Assembly (NCBI GenBank): GCA_963797475.1
Contig: CAWCPR010000003.1
Location: forward strand, 868,001 to 932,000
Length of the DNA stretch: 64,000 nucleotides
Direction: 5' to 3'
Source: CAWCPR01 sp963797475
GTDB lineage: Bacteria > Chloroflexota > Anaerolineae > Anaerolineales > UBA4823
The notes beneath the pieces were generated by a model that was not told the origin of the DNA, made no database searches, and worked only from the letters and a program-made list of their open reading frames with translations. The position numbers and the translations under genes were made by a program. This document shows positions 51,368-60,705 of the stretch, one piece after another; positions within the stretch are counted from its first letter, which is position 1; every line of letters starts with the position of its first letter.

Positions 51368-52687
51368 TCATTTACCTGGCGTGACTGTATCCACGCTGGA
51401 GATGGAGGGGATGCCCTGGGCCGCGCAGGCGCTTTGCTTGCCTGCCACACCCACGATCCGGTCGGCTGGCTCGCCCAGGCTCCGCAGGGAAAGCAGGATT
51501 GGCAGCACCCCAATTGTCGCCAACCCGCCGATCACATATCCCGATGCAATCGAGCTCATCTGGGAGAGGTAGCCCAGGCCAGTTTGGCCGAGGATGCCCC
51601 CGCTGTTACCGATCATCGAGTCGAAGGAAACGATGGCCGCACGCTGCTCCGAAGGAGTCACCTCGTGCAGGTAAGCTTGCCGGACCGGGGCGCTGACCCC
51701 CAGGGCGGCCATAGAAATCAGGAATAGGCCAACTGCCGGCCAAAAGGAATTCACCAGCCCGACGCCGATGGTCGCCAGGGCGCCGACTGCAGCCGACCAA
51801 AGCAGCAAGGTGGTGCGCTTGCCGCAGAACCGGCTAAACCATTCCACCAGGGCGTTGCCCGCCATGGTGGACAATGAGATCAGCGCCGCCACTACCCCGG
51901 ATACCCAAACCGCCTCCCGGCCCAAGAGGTTAAGGAAGTAAGGCGGCCAGGCATAAAAACCCCACATCAGGAAGCCGGTTTGGATGAAGTTCACAAACAT
52001 CAGCAGGCGCAGGCCAGGTTTATTCCAGCCGTACTTCAGGCTAGCCTGAGCCACTACCTTCATCTCTTGAGGGATGCTTTTGAGCGTGATCGCTCTCGGC
52101 TGGTAGCCGATCTCGTGCATTGTGAAATAGGCCAACCCAAAGAGCAGGACCAGCAGCGCGGCGCGCAGGAGGTAAGGGATGGCCAGGTTCAAATCACCCA
52201 ATATCCCCCCGCTAACCGTGCCGGCGAGCATCGCCGCCCCACTGATGAAGTTGCCGCGCCCAAAAACCCGGTCGAGTGGGCCTACAAATCCTGTCGCTTT
52301 CAGCGCATCCACCAACCAGGCCTCTACAGCGCCGGAATAGAACGTATACCCCAGGCCCATCACCACGGACATCACCGCCAGCCCCACCAGATTCCCGGGC
52401 GTTCTGGCCGCGACCACGTAGCCCAGGGTCCCGGCCGCCAGGACCAGGGTGCTCAATAGGAACGAAGTCCGCCGGCCGCGTGTATCGGCCAGCACCCCGG
52501 TCGGGAGTTCGAAGATCGTCATCCCGATGGAGAAGATCGCGTTCACCACAAACACCTGGAAGATATTCAGCCCGGCGTTAAGCAAAAAAAGCGTGTTAAC
52601 CCCCCAGATTAACGAAGCGGAAAGGGTATAGAGGCCGGAAATGGTATAGTAATTCCGCAAGATTAGCTTTGGGCTCGCAGAGATCAT
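51368..52687 (-). CDS. MFS transporter
   Basis: A 439-residue permease with 12 predicted helices. The loop 2-3 motif ELPTGVLADTRGRRTSFLLS matches MFS motif A (G-x-L-A-D-x-x-G-R-R), and loop 8-9 has a weaker copy around VEWFSRFCGKRTTLLLW. Helix 5 contains GRGNFISGAAMLAGTVSGGIL. The C-terminal 25 residues are hydrophilic. The ATG at 52687 is preferred over a TTG at 52696. The substrate is not evident; drug efflux is common in this branch. It lies 86 bases upstream of the ABC pair on the same strand. Confidence 0.88.
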   Translation of the reverse strand: MISASPKLILRNYYTISGLYTLSASLIWGVNTLFLLNAGLNIFQVFVVNAIFSIGMTIFELPTGVLADTRGRRTSFLLSTLVLAAGTLGYVVAARTPGNLVGLAVMSVVMGLGYTFYSGAVEAWLVDALKATGFVGPLDRVFGRGNFISGAAMLAGTVSGGILGDLNLAIPYLLRAALLVLLFGLAYFTMHEIGYQPRAITLKSIPQEMKVVAQASLKYGWNKPGLRLLMFVNFIQTGFLMWGFYAWPPYFLNLLGREAVWVSGVVAALISLSTMAGNALVEWFSRFCGKRTTLLLWSAAVGALATIGVGLVNSFWPAVGLFLISMAALGVSAPVRQAYLHEVTPSEQRAAIVSFDSMIGNSGGILGQTGLGYLSQMSSIASGYVIGGLATIGVLPILLSLRSLGEPADRIVGVAGKQSACAAQGIPSISSVDTVTPGK

Positions 52688-52720
52688 CTTTTGCAAAGTT
52701 TTATTCCCTCATAAGGGTCA

Positions 52721-52726
52721 ATTATA
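52721..52726 (-). promoter_or_regulatory. -10 element (TATAAT) of the MFS gene
   Basis: A perfect TATAAT on the minus strand about 33 bases before the start codon at 52687. The -35 region is weak. Confidence 0.45.
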
Positions 52727-52917
52727 GCACGCCCAATTTCTTGACGCCCCCGCCAGCGCCGTTGAAAGTCATTCAACCCGCCGAACTGCTAACGATTATA
52801 TGACCCCTAAAATCTCAAAATATTTTTATGTGAGTTAAACCCAATCTTTAGCCTGGTTTTACAGGATCCTCATCGCTCCCATGATAAAAATAGGTCTGTA
52901 TTCCGAAAATTCATTGA

Positions 52918-55833
52918 ATGCGAATGGGACCGATGCAGAAAATCACCACGAACAAACAGTCTGAACTGGCGCTACTGGAGAGCGAAGCGCGCTATACGAC
53001 GCTGTTTGAGACGATGCTGCAAGGGGTGGTTTACCAGGATGCTTCCGGTAAGATTATTTCGGCCAACCCGGCTGCGGAACGCATTTTCGGATGGACCCTG
53101 GATCAAATTAAGGGGAAGACTTCTTTCGATCCCCAATGGCGAGCTATCCACGAGGACGGCACGGACTTTCCCCCCGAGCAGCGCCCAACAATGACAGCCG
53201 TTCGAACCGGCGAGCCCGTGCATGGCGTGGTAATGGGAGTTTTCAATCCCATCGAAGAGGATTTCCGTTGGATCCTGGTTAACTCGGTTCCCCAATTTCG
53301 TCCCGGCGAAAGCAAGCCTTACCAGGTTTTCACCTCCTTTGAAGACATCACGAAGCTGAGAACGACTGAAAAAGCCCTGCGGGAGAAGAGCCAAATGCTT
53401 GAAGCCATATTGATGGCTTCCCCTGTGGTTATCGATGTCCTAGACCGGGAAGGGAAAGTTACCTTATGGAACCCCGCAGCCGAGCGCCTGTACGGTTGGA
53501 GCGCAGAAGAAGCAATCGGCAAGGAGTTACCGTTCGTATCGCACCAGCAAGGAGATGAATTAAGAAAACTGATCGATGCGCAGCTCGGGGGAACTGCATT
53601 TACCGGGGTGGAGAGCCGGCGAAGATGTAAAGATGGCGCAATGATCGATGTCAGCGTTTCAACGGCCCCATTGGTTGATCCCCAGGGACAAGTTACCGGG
53701 TCGGTAGCGATTATCACGAACGTCACCCATCAGAAACAGGCATCCCTGGCGTTGAGAGAAAGTGAAGGGCGCTACCGGCGTTTATTCGAAGACGCCTCCC
53801 TGGGAATTATCCAGGCCGACCCGCAGGGAAAAGCGATCGCGGTTAACCCGGCCTTAGCCCGCATGTTCGGCTACCAGACCCCTGAAGAGGTTCTTGCCGA
53901 CAGTTGCAAGAATGTGCCCACCGAAATCTATGTCGATCCTGGAAGGCGTTCAGAGATCTTGCGCCAGTTGAAGGGAGATCAGTCCCAGGGTAGTTTCGAG
54001 AACGAATTTCGCCGAAAAGATGGCAGCACCTTTTGGGCGAAGCTGCACTTACGGTTAATCCACGACGACAATGGTCTCCTTGAATTCACCGAGGGGATCA
54101 TAGAGGATATTACAGAGCGCAAGAAGGCGGAAGAGCAGCTCAAGCAGCAGGTGGAGGAAAATCTCAAGCGGACTCAGGAGCTAGAAGCTATCGTTGAAGT
54201 ATCAGCCGCTATGCGTAAAGCCAATACCCGGCCTGAAATGATGAGACTGCTGCTCGAGCAATCCATAAATATGCTACATGCCCAGGCCGGGGCGATTGGT
54301 TTGTTGGACGGTAGCTCCCTGGAATTTCAAGCTGCGACAGGTAAGATTGCGGACTGGGAAGGCGAAGTTCTTCCAGAGGGCGATAATCTTTTCTGGGATG
54401 TATTGCAACAAGGCAGCCTCAAGTTTTTGGATCCGCCAGCAGATAATACCTCATCCAGCATTCTCGCGCCTTTTGGAAAACAAACCCCGTCTATTCAAGC
54501 CGGCATCATTTCCTCGCTTAAAAGTGGGGAGACGACGATTGGCGTGCTGTTTATTGGATATTGCACCCCCATCCAATTCTCAAACACGCATAAACGGTTA
54601 ACCGCTGCGATCGCAGATATGGCCGGCAACGCTTTACACCGGATGAATATCGCCGATGCTCTGGAGAAACTGGTAGACGATCGCACCGCGGATTTGGAAA
54701 CGATCTACAAGGTCACCGCGGCAGCCAGCAGGCCAGTGGGGCTGGAGACTGCCCTCCAATCCGCCCTGGATCCAATTCTCAATTCAGTTAACGCCCAGGT
54801 GGGCGCTATCTTGCTCGTGGAAGACAGCGATGGGCGAATACGAGTTTTAGCGGAAAAAGGACTTCCCGCCCCCATCAAAAGCCAGATAGAGAGCGCCAAC
54901 CGGAAAAACAGCCTGGAAAGTTGGGTCCTGGCTCACAAACAGCCGCTCTTGATCCCGGACCTGGCAGCCGATGCCCGGGTGGAGTACAAGTGCAGACCAA
55001 AAGAGCCTCTTCCCTTTGCGGCGCTGCCCATGCGGGTCGGGCAGCGCGTGGTCGGAATCCTGGAAATTGCCCGGGTTGGGGATAACCAATTCGACCTGGA
55101 AGCGCTGACGCTGCTCTCTTTTATCGCCAATCACCTGGGATTGATCATTGAAAATGCGCGCTTGCTTGAGAAAGCGGAGCAAAATGCTGTTCTCGAGGAG
55201 CGCACACGCCTGGCCCGCGAGCTGCACGATTCGGTCACCCAATCCCTGTACAGCGCCGTCCTGTTTGCAGATGGAAGCCGCCGGCTGGCCGAGCAAGGCC
55301 AATTTGAGAAGGTGCCGGAATACTTGCTCCAACTCAGCCAGATCAGCCAGCGCGCCTTGAAAGAGATGCGCCTGATGGTGTTCGAGCTGCGCTCTCCAGG
55401 GCTGGTCGCCGATGGTCTGGCGCGGGCCATCCAGCACCGGCTGGATTCTGTGGAAAACCGGGCAGGGATTGCCGCAAGGCTGGAGATCGGGCGTCTCCCC
55501 GAAATCCCCGCGCGGATTGAAGAAGCGCTCTACCGGATTGCCCTGGAGGCGCTTAATAACGCTCTAAAGCATTCCAACGCTAAAAATATTCTCGTCAGTC
55601 TTGAAGGCAAAGAGGAGTACGTCTGCTTGTGTGTGACGGACGATGGGGGCGGTTTTGACCTTGGTACTGCCGCGCAGAACGGCGGGCTAGGCCTGACCAG
55701 CATGCGCGAGCGAGCCGGGCGATTGCAGGGGATATTGCAAATCTTTTCTTATCCAGGATCCGGAACTGAGATTGTCGCTGAAATCCCGCTTTCGGGAATT
55801 GGGCAAGATCGACAAGCTGTGAGGCAGGTTTAA
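52918..55833 (+). CDS. PAS/GAF sensor histidine kinase (HisKA_3, NarX-like output)
   Basis: A 971-residue soluble sensor kinase. Three PAS domains (about residues 12-135, 155-275, 280-400; for example RYTTLFETMLQGVVYQDASG), a short coiled coil, two GAF domains (about 425-575 and 595-750), then the HisKA_3 dimerisation domain with the phospho-acceptor His770 in ARELHDSVTQSLYS, and a HATPase domain with EALNNALKHSNA, DDGGGFD and GLGLTSMRERAG. No membrane helix is seen, so it senses cytoplasmic signals. It is separated by two bases from the NarL-type regulator, its certain partner. Confidence 0.93.
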   Translation: MRMGPMQKITTNKQSELALLESEARYTTLFETMLQGVVYQDASGKIISANPAAERIFGWTLDQIKGKTSFDPQWRAIHEDGTDFPPEQRPTMTAVRTGEPVHGVVMGVFNPIEEDFRWILVNSVPQFRPGESKPYQVFTSFEDITKLRTTEKALREKSQMLEAILMASPVVIDVLDREGKVTLWNPAAERLYGWSAEEAIGKELPFVSHQQGDELRKLIDAQLGGTAFTGVESRRRCKDGAMIDVSVSTAPLVDPQGQVTGSVAIITNVTHQKQASLALRESEGRYRRLFEDASLGIIQADPQGKAIAVNPALARMFGYQTPEEVLADSCKNVPTEIYVDPGRRSEILRQLKGDQSQGSFENEFRRKDGSTFWAKLHLRLIHDDNGLLEFTEGIIEDITERKKAEEQLKQQVEENLKRTQELEAIVEVSAAMRKANTRPEMMRLLLEQSINMLHAQAGAIGLLDGSSLEFQAATGKIADWEGEVLPEGDNLFWDVLQQGSLKFLDPPADNTSSSILAPFGKQTPSIQAGIISSLKSGETTIGVLFIGYCTPIQFSNTHKRLTAAIADMAGNALHRMNIADALEKLVDDRTADLETIYKVTAAASRPVGLETALQSALDPILNSVNAQVGAILLVEDSDGRIRVLAEKGLPAPIKSQIESANRKNSLESWVLAHKQPLLIPDLAADARVEYKCRPKEPLPFAALPMRVGQRVVGILEIARVGDNQFDLEALTLLSFIANHLGLIIENARLLEKAEQNAVLEERTRLARELHDSVTQSLYSAVLFADGSRRLAEQGQFEKVPEYLLQLSQISQRALKEMRLMVFELRSPGLVADGLARAIQHRLDSVENRAGIAARLEIGRLPEIPARIEEALYRIALEALNNALKHSNAKNILVSLEGKEEYVCLCVTDDGGGFDLGTAAQNGGLGLTSMRERAGRLQGILQIFSYPGSGTEIVAEIPLSGIGQDRQAVRQV

Positions 55834-55835
55834 AA

Positions 55836-56474
55836 ATGGCGCAAATAAAATTATTGATTGTTGACGATCATAAAATGGTTCGGGAGGGGCTGAAAGTGTT
55901 TGTGCTGCCGATTCCGGACATGCTGGTTGTGGGTGAGGCCCGGGATGGCGCGGAAGCGGTCGAGATGGCCCTCACTTTGAAACCGGATGTGATCTTATTG
56001 GACCTGATCATGCCCATGATGGACGGGATCGAAGCGACGAAGGCGATTTGCCGGCAGGCGTCGCAGGCGCGCATCCTGATTATCACCAGCTTCGCCGAGG
56101 ACGAGCGGGTTGTGTCCGCCATTCGGGCCGGAGCATCCGGTTACTTGCTCAAAGACAGCTCCCCGCAAGAGCTTGAAACTGCCATCCGGGCTGTATCTCG
56201 CGGCGAGCTTTATCTTCCATCTTGTATTACCCGGATGGTTATTCAAAATTTTAACCGGCCTGAAAAACATGCGAATTCAATGCCTGATCTGACCTCCCGA
56301 GAAAAGGAAGTATTGAAACTGGTGGCAGGTGGACACAGCAACGACGCGATCGCAAAATCCTTGGTTCTGAGTCCCTGGACCGTTCGGTCCCATATCTGGC
56401 GGATCATGAAAAAACTCCAACTGGAAAACCGCACTCAGGTGGCTTTGTATGCAGTCCGGTCTGGAGTTACCTAA
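55836..56474 (+). CDS. NarL/FixJ-type response regulator
   Basis: A 212-residue response regulator. The receiver has the acidic pair in IVDDHKMVREG, phospho-acceptor Asp56 in DVILLDLIMPMMDG, Thr/Ser in ILIITSF and Lys in GYLLKDSSPQEL. The C-terminal LuxR-type helix-turn-helix is LTSREKEVLKLVAGGHSNDA followed by WTVRSHIWRIMKKLQLENRT. It is activated by the kinase encoded immediately upstream. Targets are unknown; the chemotaxis/signalling genes that follow are candidates. Confidence 0.95.
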   Translation: MAQIKLLIVDDHKMVREGLKVFVLPIPDMLVVGEARDGAEAVEMALTLKPDVILLDLIMPMMDGIEATKAICRQASQARILIITSFAEDERVVSAIRAGASGYLLKDSSPQELETAIRAVSRGELYLPSCITRMVIQNFNRPEKHANSMPDLTSREKEVLKLVAGGHSNDAIAKSLVLSPWTVRSHIWRIMKKLQLENRTQVALYAVRSGVT

Positions 56475-56571
56475 ACAGATCGAAAGCCAATCCTGAATTT
56501 GACTATTTCTTTTAAGCGATATGCACAACGATAGCGATGACGAACAAGCGTTGTCTATGTAAGATTAGGCT

Positions 56572-56985
56572 ATGGATTTGAGCACCTGTTCAAGAAATCT
56601 CAGTTTGCCAGAAAGCGGTACGATCATGATGGTTTCAGCGCCTGGCCTCAGGCAAGACAACCTGCTTGCAATCTTGAATACGATTCCCGGCTCACCGGTG
56701 ATCCTTTGCGCAGGTTCCGCTAGTGAGGTGAAGAACCTGCTCGGTTCAACCAGGGCGACGATGGTCATCATCGACCATACGCTGGAAAATGAACAGATGC
56801 GCGAGGCTGTGCAGATCGTCCGCAAGCTGGATCAAAAGGTATGGATCCTGCTGCTGGTCGCTCAGCCTCGAGATGCGTCTACTTTCGAAGATTTCTGCCC
56901 GGACGCTGTTATGCATGATGGTTTTTCACGCACCGATTTAATTGAAGGAATTCGGAGGGCCAAATCAGTCCATTCGACTGGCTGA
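56572..56985 (+). CDS. Receiver-like domain protein (degenerate)
   Basis: A 137-residue alpha/beta protein that looks like a stand-alone receiver: TIMMVSAPGLRQDNLLAILN, PVILCAGSASEVKNLL, TRATMVIIDHTLENEQMREA (Asp in the phospho-acceptor position), KVWILLLVAQPR and DAVMHDGFSRTDLIEGIRRA (a His-Asp where Lys is usual). The first acidic pair is missing, so phosphorylation is doubtful. It may be a pseudo-receiver. It lies between the two-component pair and the chemoreceptor on the same strand. Confidence 0.6.
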   Translation: MDLSTCSRNLSLPESGTIMMVSAPGLRQDNLLAILNTIPGSPVILCAGSASEVKNLLGSTRATMVIIDHTLENEQMREAVQIVRKLDQKVWILLLVAQPRDASTFEDFCPDAVMHDGFSRTDLIEGIRRAKSVHSTG

Positions 56986-57081
56986 CCATAGATCGAGGTG
57001 GACACTATTAAACAATATTCCCAATAAACGAACCTATTGATCAATCAAATCAACCGAAACTAACTTTATGGAGGATCTACA

Positions 57082-59190
57082 ATGAAACTGAACATTCGCA
57101 ATAAGCTTCTGCTGGCATTTGCCGCCGTACTGGTGCTCACCGGGGTTGTGGGCTATATCGGATTCGACAGCGCCAACAAAATCAACAATATGCTAAACAC
57201 CCTGTATGAAAACCATCTTACAGGGATGAAGCATTTGTTGAATGCTGAAGTCGATCTATACGGCGTCCGGATGGCAGTGCGCTCGGCAGCTCTGGCCACC
57301 GATAATCAAGAAAACCAGGCTCAAATACAACTGGCGAACGATTACGAAGCCAAATTTGACACCGAGATGGCTGCATACGAAAAAACAATTCTCACGGACG
57401 AGGCCAGGCAAATCTACCAGCAGGCCTTGAGCGATTATCAGGCGTATAAAACAGCCACTGATGAGGCGCTCAACTTGGCCAACCAGAATAAGAATGAAGA
57501 GGCCGCCCAGGCCATCCGGGATGCGGGCGCAGAAGCCACGGCGATCGAGGCGTCGATGAACGAATTGGTCACGAGAAAAGAGAGCCAGGCTCAGGATTAT
57601 TACACTCAGAGCGATGATGTATTCGCCCAATCGCGCAACCTGGTCATCGGTCTTACCCTTTTCTCTATCGTCGTCGGTCTTGGCGTTGCCTTCTTCATTT
57701 CTCGCGCGATTTCCAGCAGTGCCCGGCAGATGGCTGCTGTGGCAGAAGGCATTTCAGCCGGCGAGCTCGATCAGAAAATATCGATCAACAGCAAAGATGA
57801 AATGGGAGAAATGGCGACTTCCTTCTCTCGCATGATTGATTACTTGCAAAACATGGCCGGGGTAGCCCAAAAGTTGGCCATCGGAGATTTGACGCAAAAC
57901 GTGATTCCGATCTCCACAAAAGATGTTCTCGGCAATGCTTTCAAAGGGATGGTCGACAGCTTACGCGGACTGGTCGGCGAAGTCACCGATAGTGCGATTT
58001 CTGTTGGCGTCGCCTCCGAACAGTTAGCCTCAGCCGCCAATCAGGCCGGGCTGGCTACAACCCAGATCTCTACCACCATCCAGCAAGTTGCTAAAGGCAC
58101 TGCGCAGCAGTCCGAATCGGTCAACAGCACCGCCACCTCGGTCGAACAGATGAGCCGGGCGATCGATGGGGTTGCCAAAGGCGCCCAGGACCAAACCCGG
58201 GCAGTGACCAGGGCCGCAGACCTAACCAGCCAGATTACAGTTGCCATCCAGCAGGTATCCACCAATGCCAAGGCAGGGGCGGTAGGCTCGCAAAAGGCCG
58301 CCGAAGTGGCGGAAGGCGGCGCCCAAACCGTCACTTCGACGATCAAAGGAATGGAAACCATCCAGGCCAAAGTGAACCTGTCCGCTCAGAAGGTGCAGGA
58401 AATGGGACGCCGCTCCGAGCAGATCGGGGTGATCGTGGAAACGATCGAAGATATCGCCTCCCAGACCAATCTCCTGGCCCTCAACGCTGCCATCGAAGCG
58501 GCGCGAGCCGGGGAACATGGTAAAGGCTTTGCAGTAGTGGCCGACGAGGTTCGTAAACTGGCCGAACGGGCCAGCTCCGCCACCAAGGAGATCGGCGGGC
58601 TGGTCAAAGACATCCAGCGTACAGTCGGCGATGCGGTTGCGGCGATGAACGAAGGCGCGGTCGAAGTCGAACAAGGTGTCAGCCAGGCCAACCAGGCCGG
58701 TCAGGCGCTGGAGGAAATCTTGAGCGCGTCCAAAGAAGTCAACCGGCAGGTGGCGACCATCGCCGCGGCCGCCGATCAGATGAGCGTTTTGTCGAATGAT
58801 CTGGTGGCAGCTACGGATGCGGTCAGCGCAGTCGTAGAAGAAAACACCGCCGCGACAGAAGAGATGGCAGCCGGATCCAATGAGGTGACCCAGGCGATAG
58901 AAAACATCGCCAGCGTGAGCGAAGAGAATTCGGCCGCGGTGGAAGAAGTTTCAGCATCGGCAGAGGAAATGAGCGCACAGGTAGAAGAAGTTAGCTCTTC
59001 CGCCCAAAGCCTGTCCGAGATGGCCGATGCCTTAAAACAGGTGGTGTCCCAGTTTAAGCTTTCGGCTGAAAAACAGCAGCACCGGCCGGAGCTACAGGAT
59101 GCAAAGCCGGCCCTGCGACAGTCGAACCCCGCCTATGCGCTTCAGGCAGGCAATGGCCACTCTCCAGCAAAATTGCTCCACAAGGCTTGA
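57082..59190 (+). CDS. Methyl-accepting chemotaxis protein
   Basis: A 702-residue chemoreceptor. Helix 1 (LLLAFAAVLVLTGVVGYIGF) and helix 2 (about 190-210, LVIGLTLFSIVVGLGVAFFI) enclose a four-helix-bundle sensor of about 160 residues. One or two HAMP domains follow (about 212-320). The signalling hairpin has the invariant tip ETIEDIASQTNLLALNAAIE, then AARAGEHGKGFAVVADEVRK. The C-terminus (PAKLLHKA) lacks a CheR-tethering pentapeptide. GGAGGATCTACA precedes the ATG. CheW follows 65 bases downstream. This intact copy contrasts with the truncated receptor at 46.7 kb. Confidence 0.95.
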   Translation: MKLNIRNKLLLAFAAVLVLTGVVGYIGFDSANKINNMLNTLYENHLTGMKHLLNAEVDLYGVRMAVRSAALATDNQENQAQIQLANDYEAKFDTEMAAYEKTILTDEARQIYQQALSDYQAYKTATDEALNLANQNKNEEAAQAIRDAGAEATAIEASMNELVTRKESQAQDYYTQSDDVFAQSRNLVIGLTLFSIVVGLGVAFFISRAISSSARQMAAVAEGISAGELDQKISINSKDEMGEMATSFSRMIDYLQNMAGVAQKLAIGDLTQNVIPISTKDVLGNAFKGMVDSLRGLVGEVTDSAISVGVASEQLASAANQAGLATTQISTTIQQVAKGTAQQSESVNSTATSVEQMSRAIDGVAKGAQDQTRAVTRAADLTSQITVAIQQVSTNAKAGAVGSQKAAEVAEGGAQTVTSTIKGMETIQAKVNLSAQKVQEMGRRSEQIGVIVETIEDIASQTNLLALNAAIEAARAGEHGKGFAVVADEVRKLAERASSATKEIGGLVKDIQRTVGDAVAAMNEGAVEVEQGVSQANQAGQALEEILSASKEVNRQVATIAAAADQMSVLSNDLVAATDAVSAVVEENTAATEEMAAGSNEVTQAIENIASVSEENSAAVEEVSASAEEMSAQVEEVSSSAQSLSEMADALKQVVSQFKLSAEKQQHRPELQDAKPALRQSNPAYALQAGNGHSPAKLLHKA

Positions 59191-59255
59191 TCAATCGATA
59201 TCCGTGGGGATGAGAGGCAAAAAGCCTTTCATCCCCAACTCCAGGAGGTTTCTTG

Positions 59256-59705
59256 ATGGATAATCAAATCGTCGTATTCGAACTGTGCACAGAATTTTAT
59301 GGTGTGGATATTGCCAAGGTAGAGAGCATCATCAAGATGCAGCCAATCACCCAGATGCCTCACGCACCCATCTTCGTGGAGGGGGTAACCAATTTACGGG
59401 GCAAGGTGCTGCCGGTGATCGACCTGCGCAAACGTTTCGGACTGGCACCACAGGCAGCGGGCAAGAACAGCCGCATTATTGTGGTAAGCGTCAACCGGGT
59501 AGAGGTTGGGATGATCGTAGATGGGGTCTCGGAAGTGCTGACAGTACCCGAAGGCGCGGTGGAAGCTGCCCCGCAAATTACAACCACCGTGGATTCAACG
59601 TTCATCACCGGAATTGCCAAGCTCGACCAGCGCCTGGTGATCCTGCTCGACCTGGGCTGTATTCTCTCCGGACAGGAACAAGAAAGCCTGCAAATGGCGG
59701 CTTGA
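59256..59705 (+). CDS. cheW: CheW-type chemotaxis scaffold protein
   Basis: A 149-residue coupling protein that links receptors to CheA. QIVVFELCTEFYGVDIAKVE, VEGVTNLRGKVLPVIDLRKR, IVVSVNRVEVGMIVDGVSEV and FITGIAKLDQRLVILLDLG are the standard CheW landmarks. ATG 59256 is chosen: AGGAGG stands seven bases upstream, and the TTG one codon earlier is less likely. No cheA, cheB or cheR is in the window, so the kinase must be elsewhere. Confidence 0.93.
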   Translation: MDNQIVVFELCTEFYGVDIAKVESIIKMQPITQMPHAPIFVEGVTNLRGKVLPVIDLRKRFGLAPQAAGKNSRIIVVSVNRVEVGMIVDGVSEVLTVPEGAVEAAPQITTTVDSTFITGIAKLDQRLVILLDLGCILSGQEQESLQMAA

Positions 59706-59721
59706 GGGATAAATAACGAAT

Positions 59722-60705
59722 ATGTCTACAACTAGCTTTATCGATCCTACCGCATCGATCTGCGGAGATGTGGCGATCGGGGAGCAGAACTATATCGGGC
59801 CGTGCGCGCAGGTGGAAGCCCGGAACCCATTCAAAGCGCAGTTTCGCAACCAGGTCAATCTTCAAGATAACACGCTGGTCTCTGCCACTACCTGCAATGT
59901 CGTCATCGGTAATCGTACCAGCATTGCCCACGGCGCGAGCGTGTTAAACTCCACGATTGGAGATTTCGTCTTTGTAGGGTTCAATTCGCATGTCGAAAAT
60001 GCGGTCCTCGAAGACGGGGCATTGGTACTGCATGGCGCCAGGGTGATCGGGGTGACGATCCCCAAAGATCGGGTCGTCCCGCCAGGTGCCGACATCACCA
60101 GCGAAAACCAAATCAGGCAGTTGCTGCCAGTTATGGAGGCCAATATCACCTTCAAAGATGAAGTGGTGTCGGTTAATGTCGAGTTTGCCGATGGATATGG
60201 GCAAATGGTCGCGGCGTTAGGCGCCTCCAGCGTGCAGGGAGTGGGGCCTAAACCAAAGACCTCCTGGGAATCAGAGCACATCAACCCGAAACTCGGGGAA
60301 AATGTCATCCTGGGGGAGGCATCCAGAATTATAGGAAATACCCGCCTGGGGGATGGAAGTTCGCTGGGGAGCATGGTCTCCATCCGCGGGGATGAAGGCG
60401 CGCCGATTGTCATCGGGAATGGGGCAGCGATCGGTAACAAGGTTACTTTCCACGCTCTTTTAGGGAAGACGATCAGCATAGGCGACCAATTGGTATCCGG
60501 GGACCGTGTGGTTTTTCACGGGCTGCTGACGGTGGGTTCCCAGGTCAGCGTGGGGGATGGCGCAACCCTGTTTAACGCCGCCGTTGGCAACCACGTCGCC
60601 ATCGGGAAGGATGCGATCGTCGTGGGCGTCCGTCTGGTAGACGGGGCTCGCGTTCCGGATGGCGCCCGGGTGCTAGACCAGGCGACAGCCGATGCGCTCT
60701 CCTAG
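59722..60705 (+). CDS. Left-handed beta-helix (gamma-carbonic-anhydrase-like) protein, two helix domains
   Basis: A 327-residue protein with two series of hexapeptide repeats (about residues 5-115, for example TASICGDVAIGEQNYIGPCA, and about 190-320, for example NVILGEASRIIGNTRLGDGS). His residues in TSIAHGASV, GFNSHVENA and LVLHGARV are spaced like the zinc ligands of gamma-carbonic anhydrases. The second domain has its own FHALLGK and VVFHGLLTV histidines. Enzymatic hydration of CO2 is possible but an acyltransferase-like scaffold cannot be excluded. It sits 16 bases behind cheW and its end overlaps the HD-GYP gene by 14 bases, so all three are co-translated. Confidence 0.75.
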   Translation: MSTTSFIDPTASICGDVAIGEQNYIGPCAQVEARNPFKAQFRNQVNLQDNTLVSATTCNVVIGNRTSIAHGASVLNSTIGDFVFVGFNSHVENAVLEDGALVLHGARVIGVTIPKDRVVPPGADITSENQIRQLLPVMEANITFKDEVVSVNVEFADGYGQMVAALGASSVQGVGPKPKTSWESEHINPKLGENVILGEASRIIGNTRLGDGSSLGSMVSIRGDEGAPIVIGNGAAIGNKVTFHALLGKTISIGDQLVSGDRVVFHGLLTVGSQVSVGDGATLFNAAVGNHVAIGKDAIVVGVRLVDGARVPDGARVLDQATADALS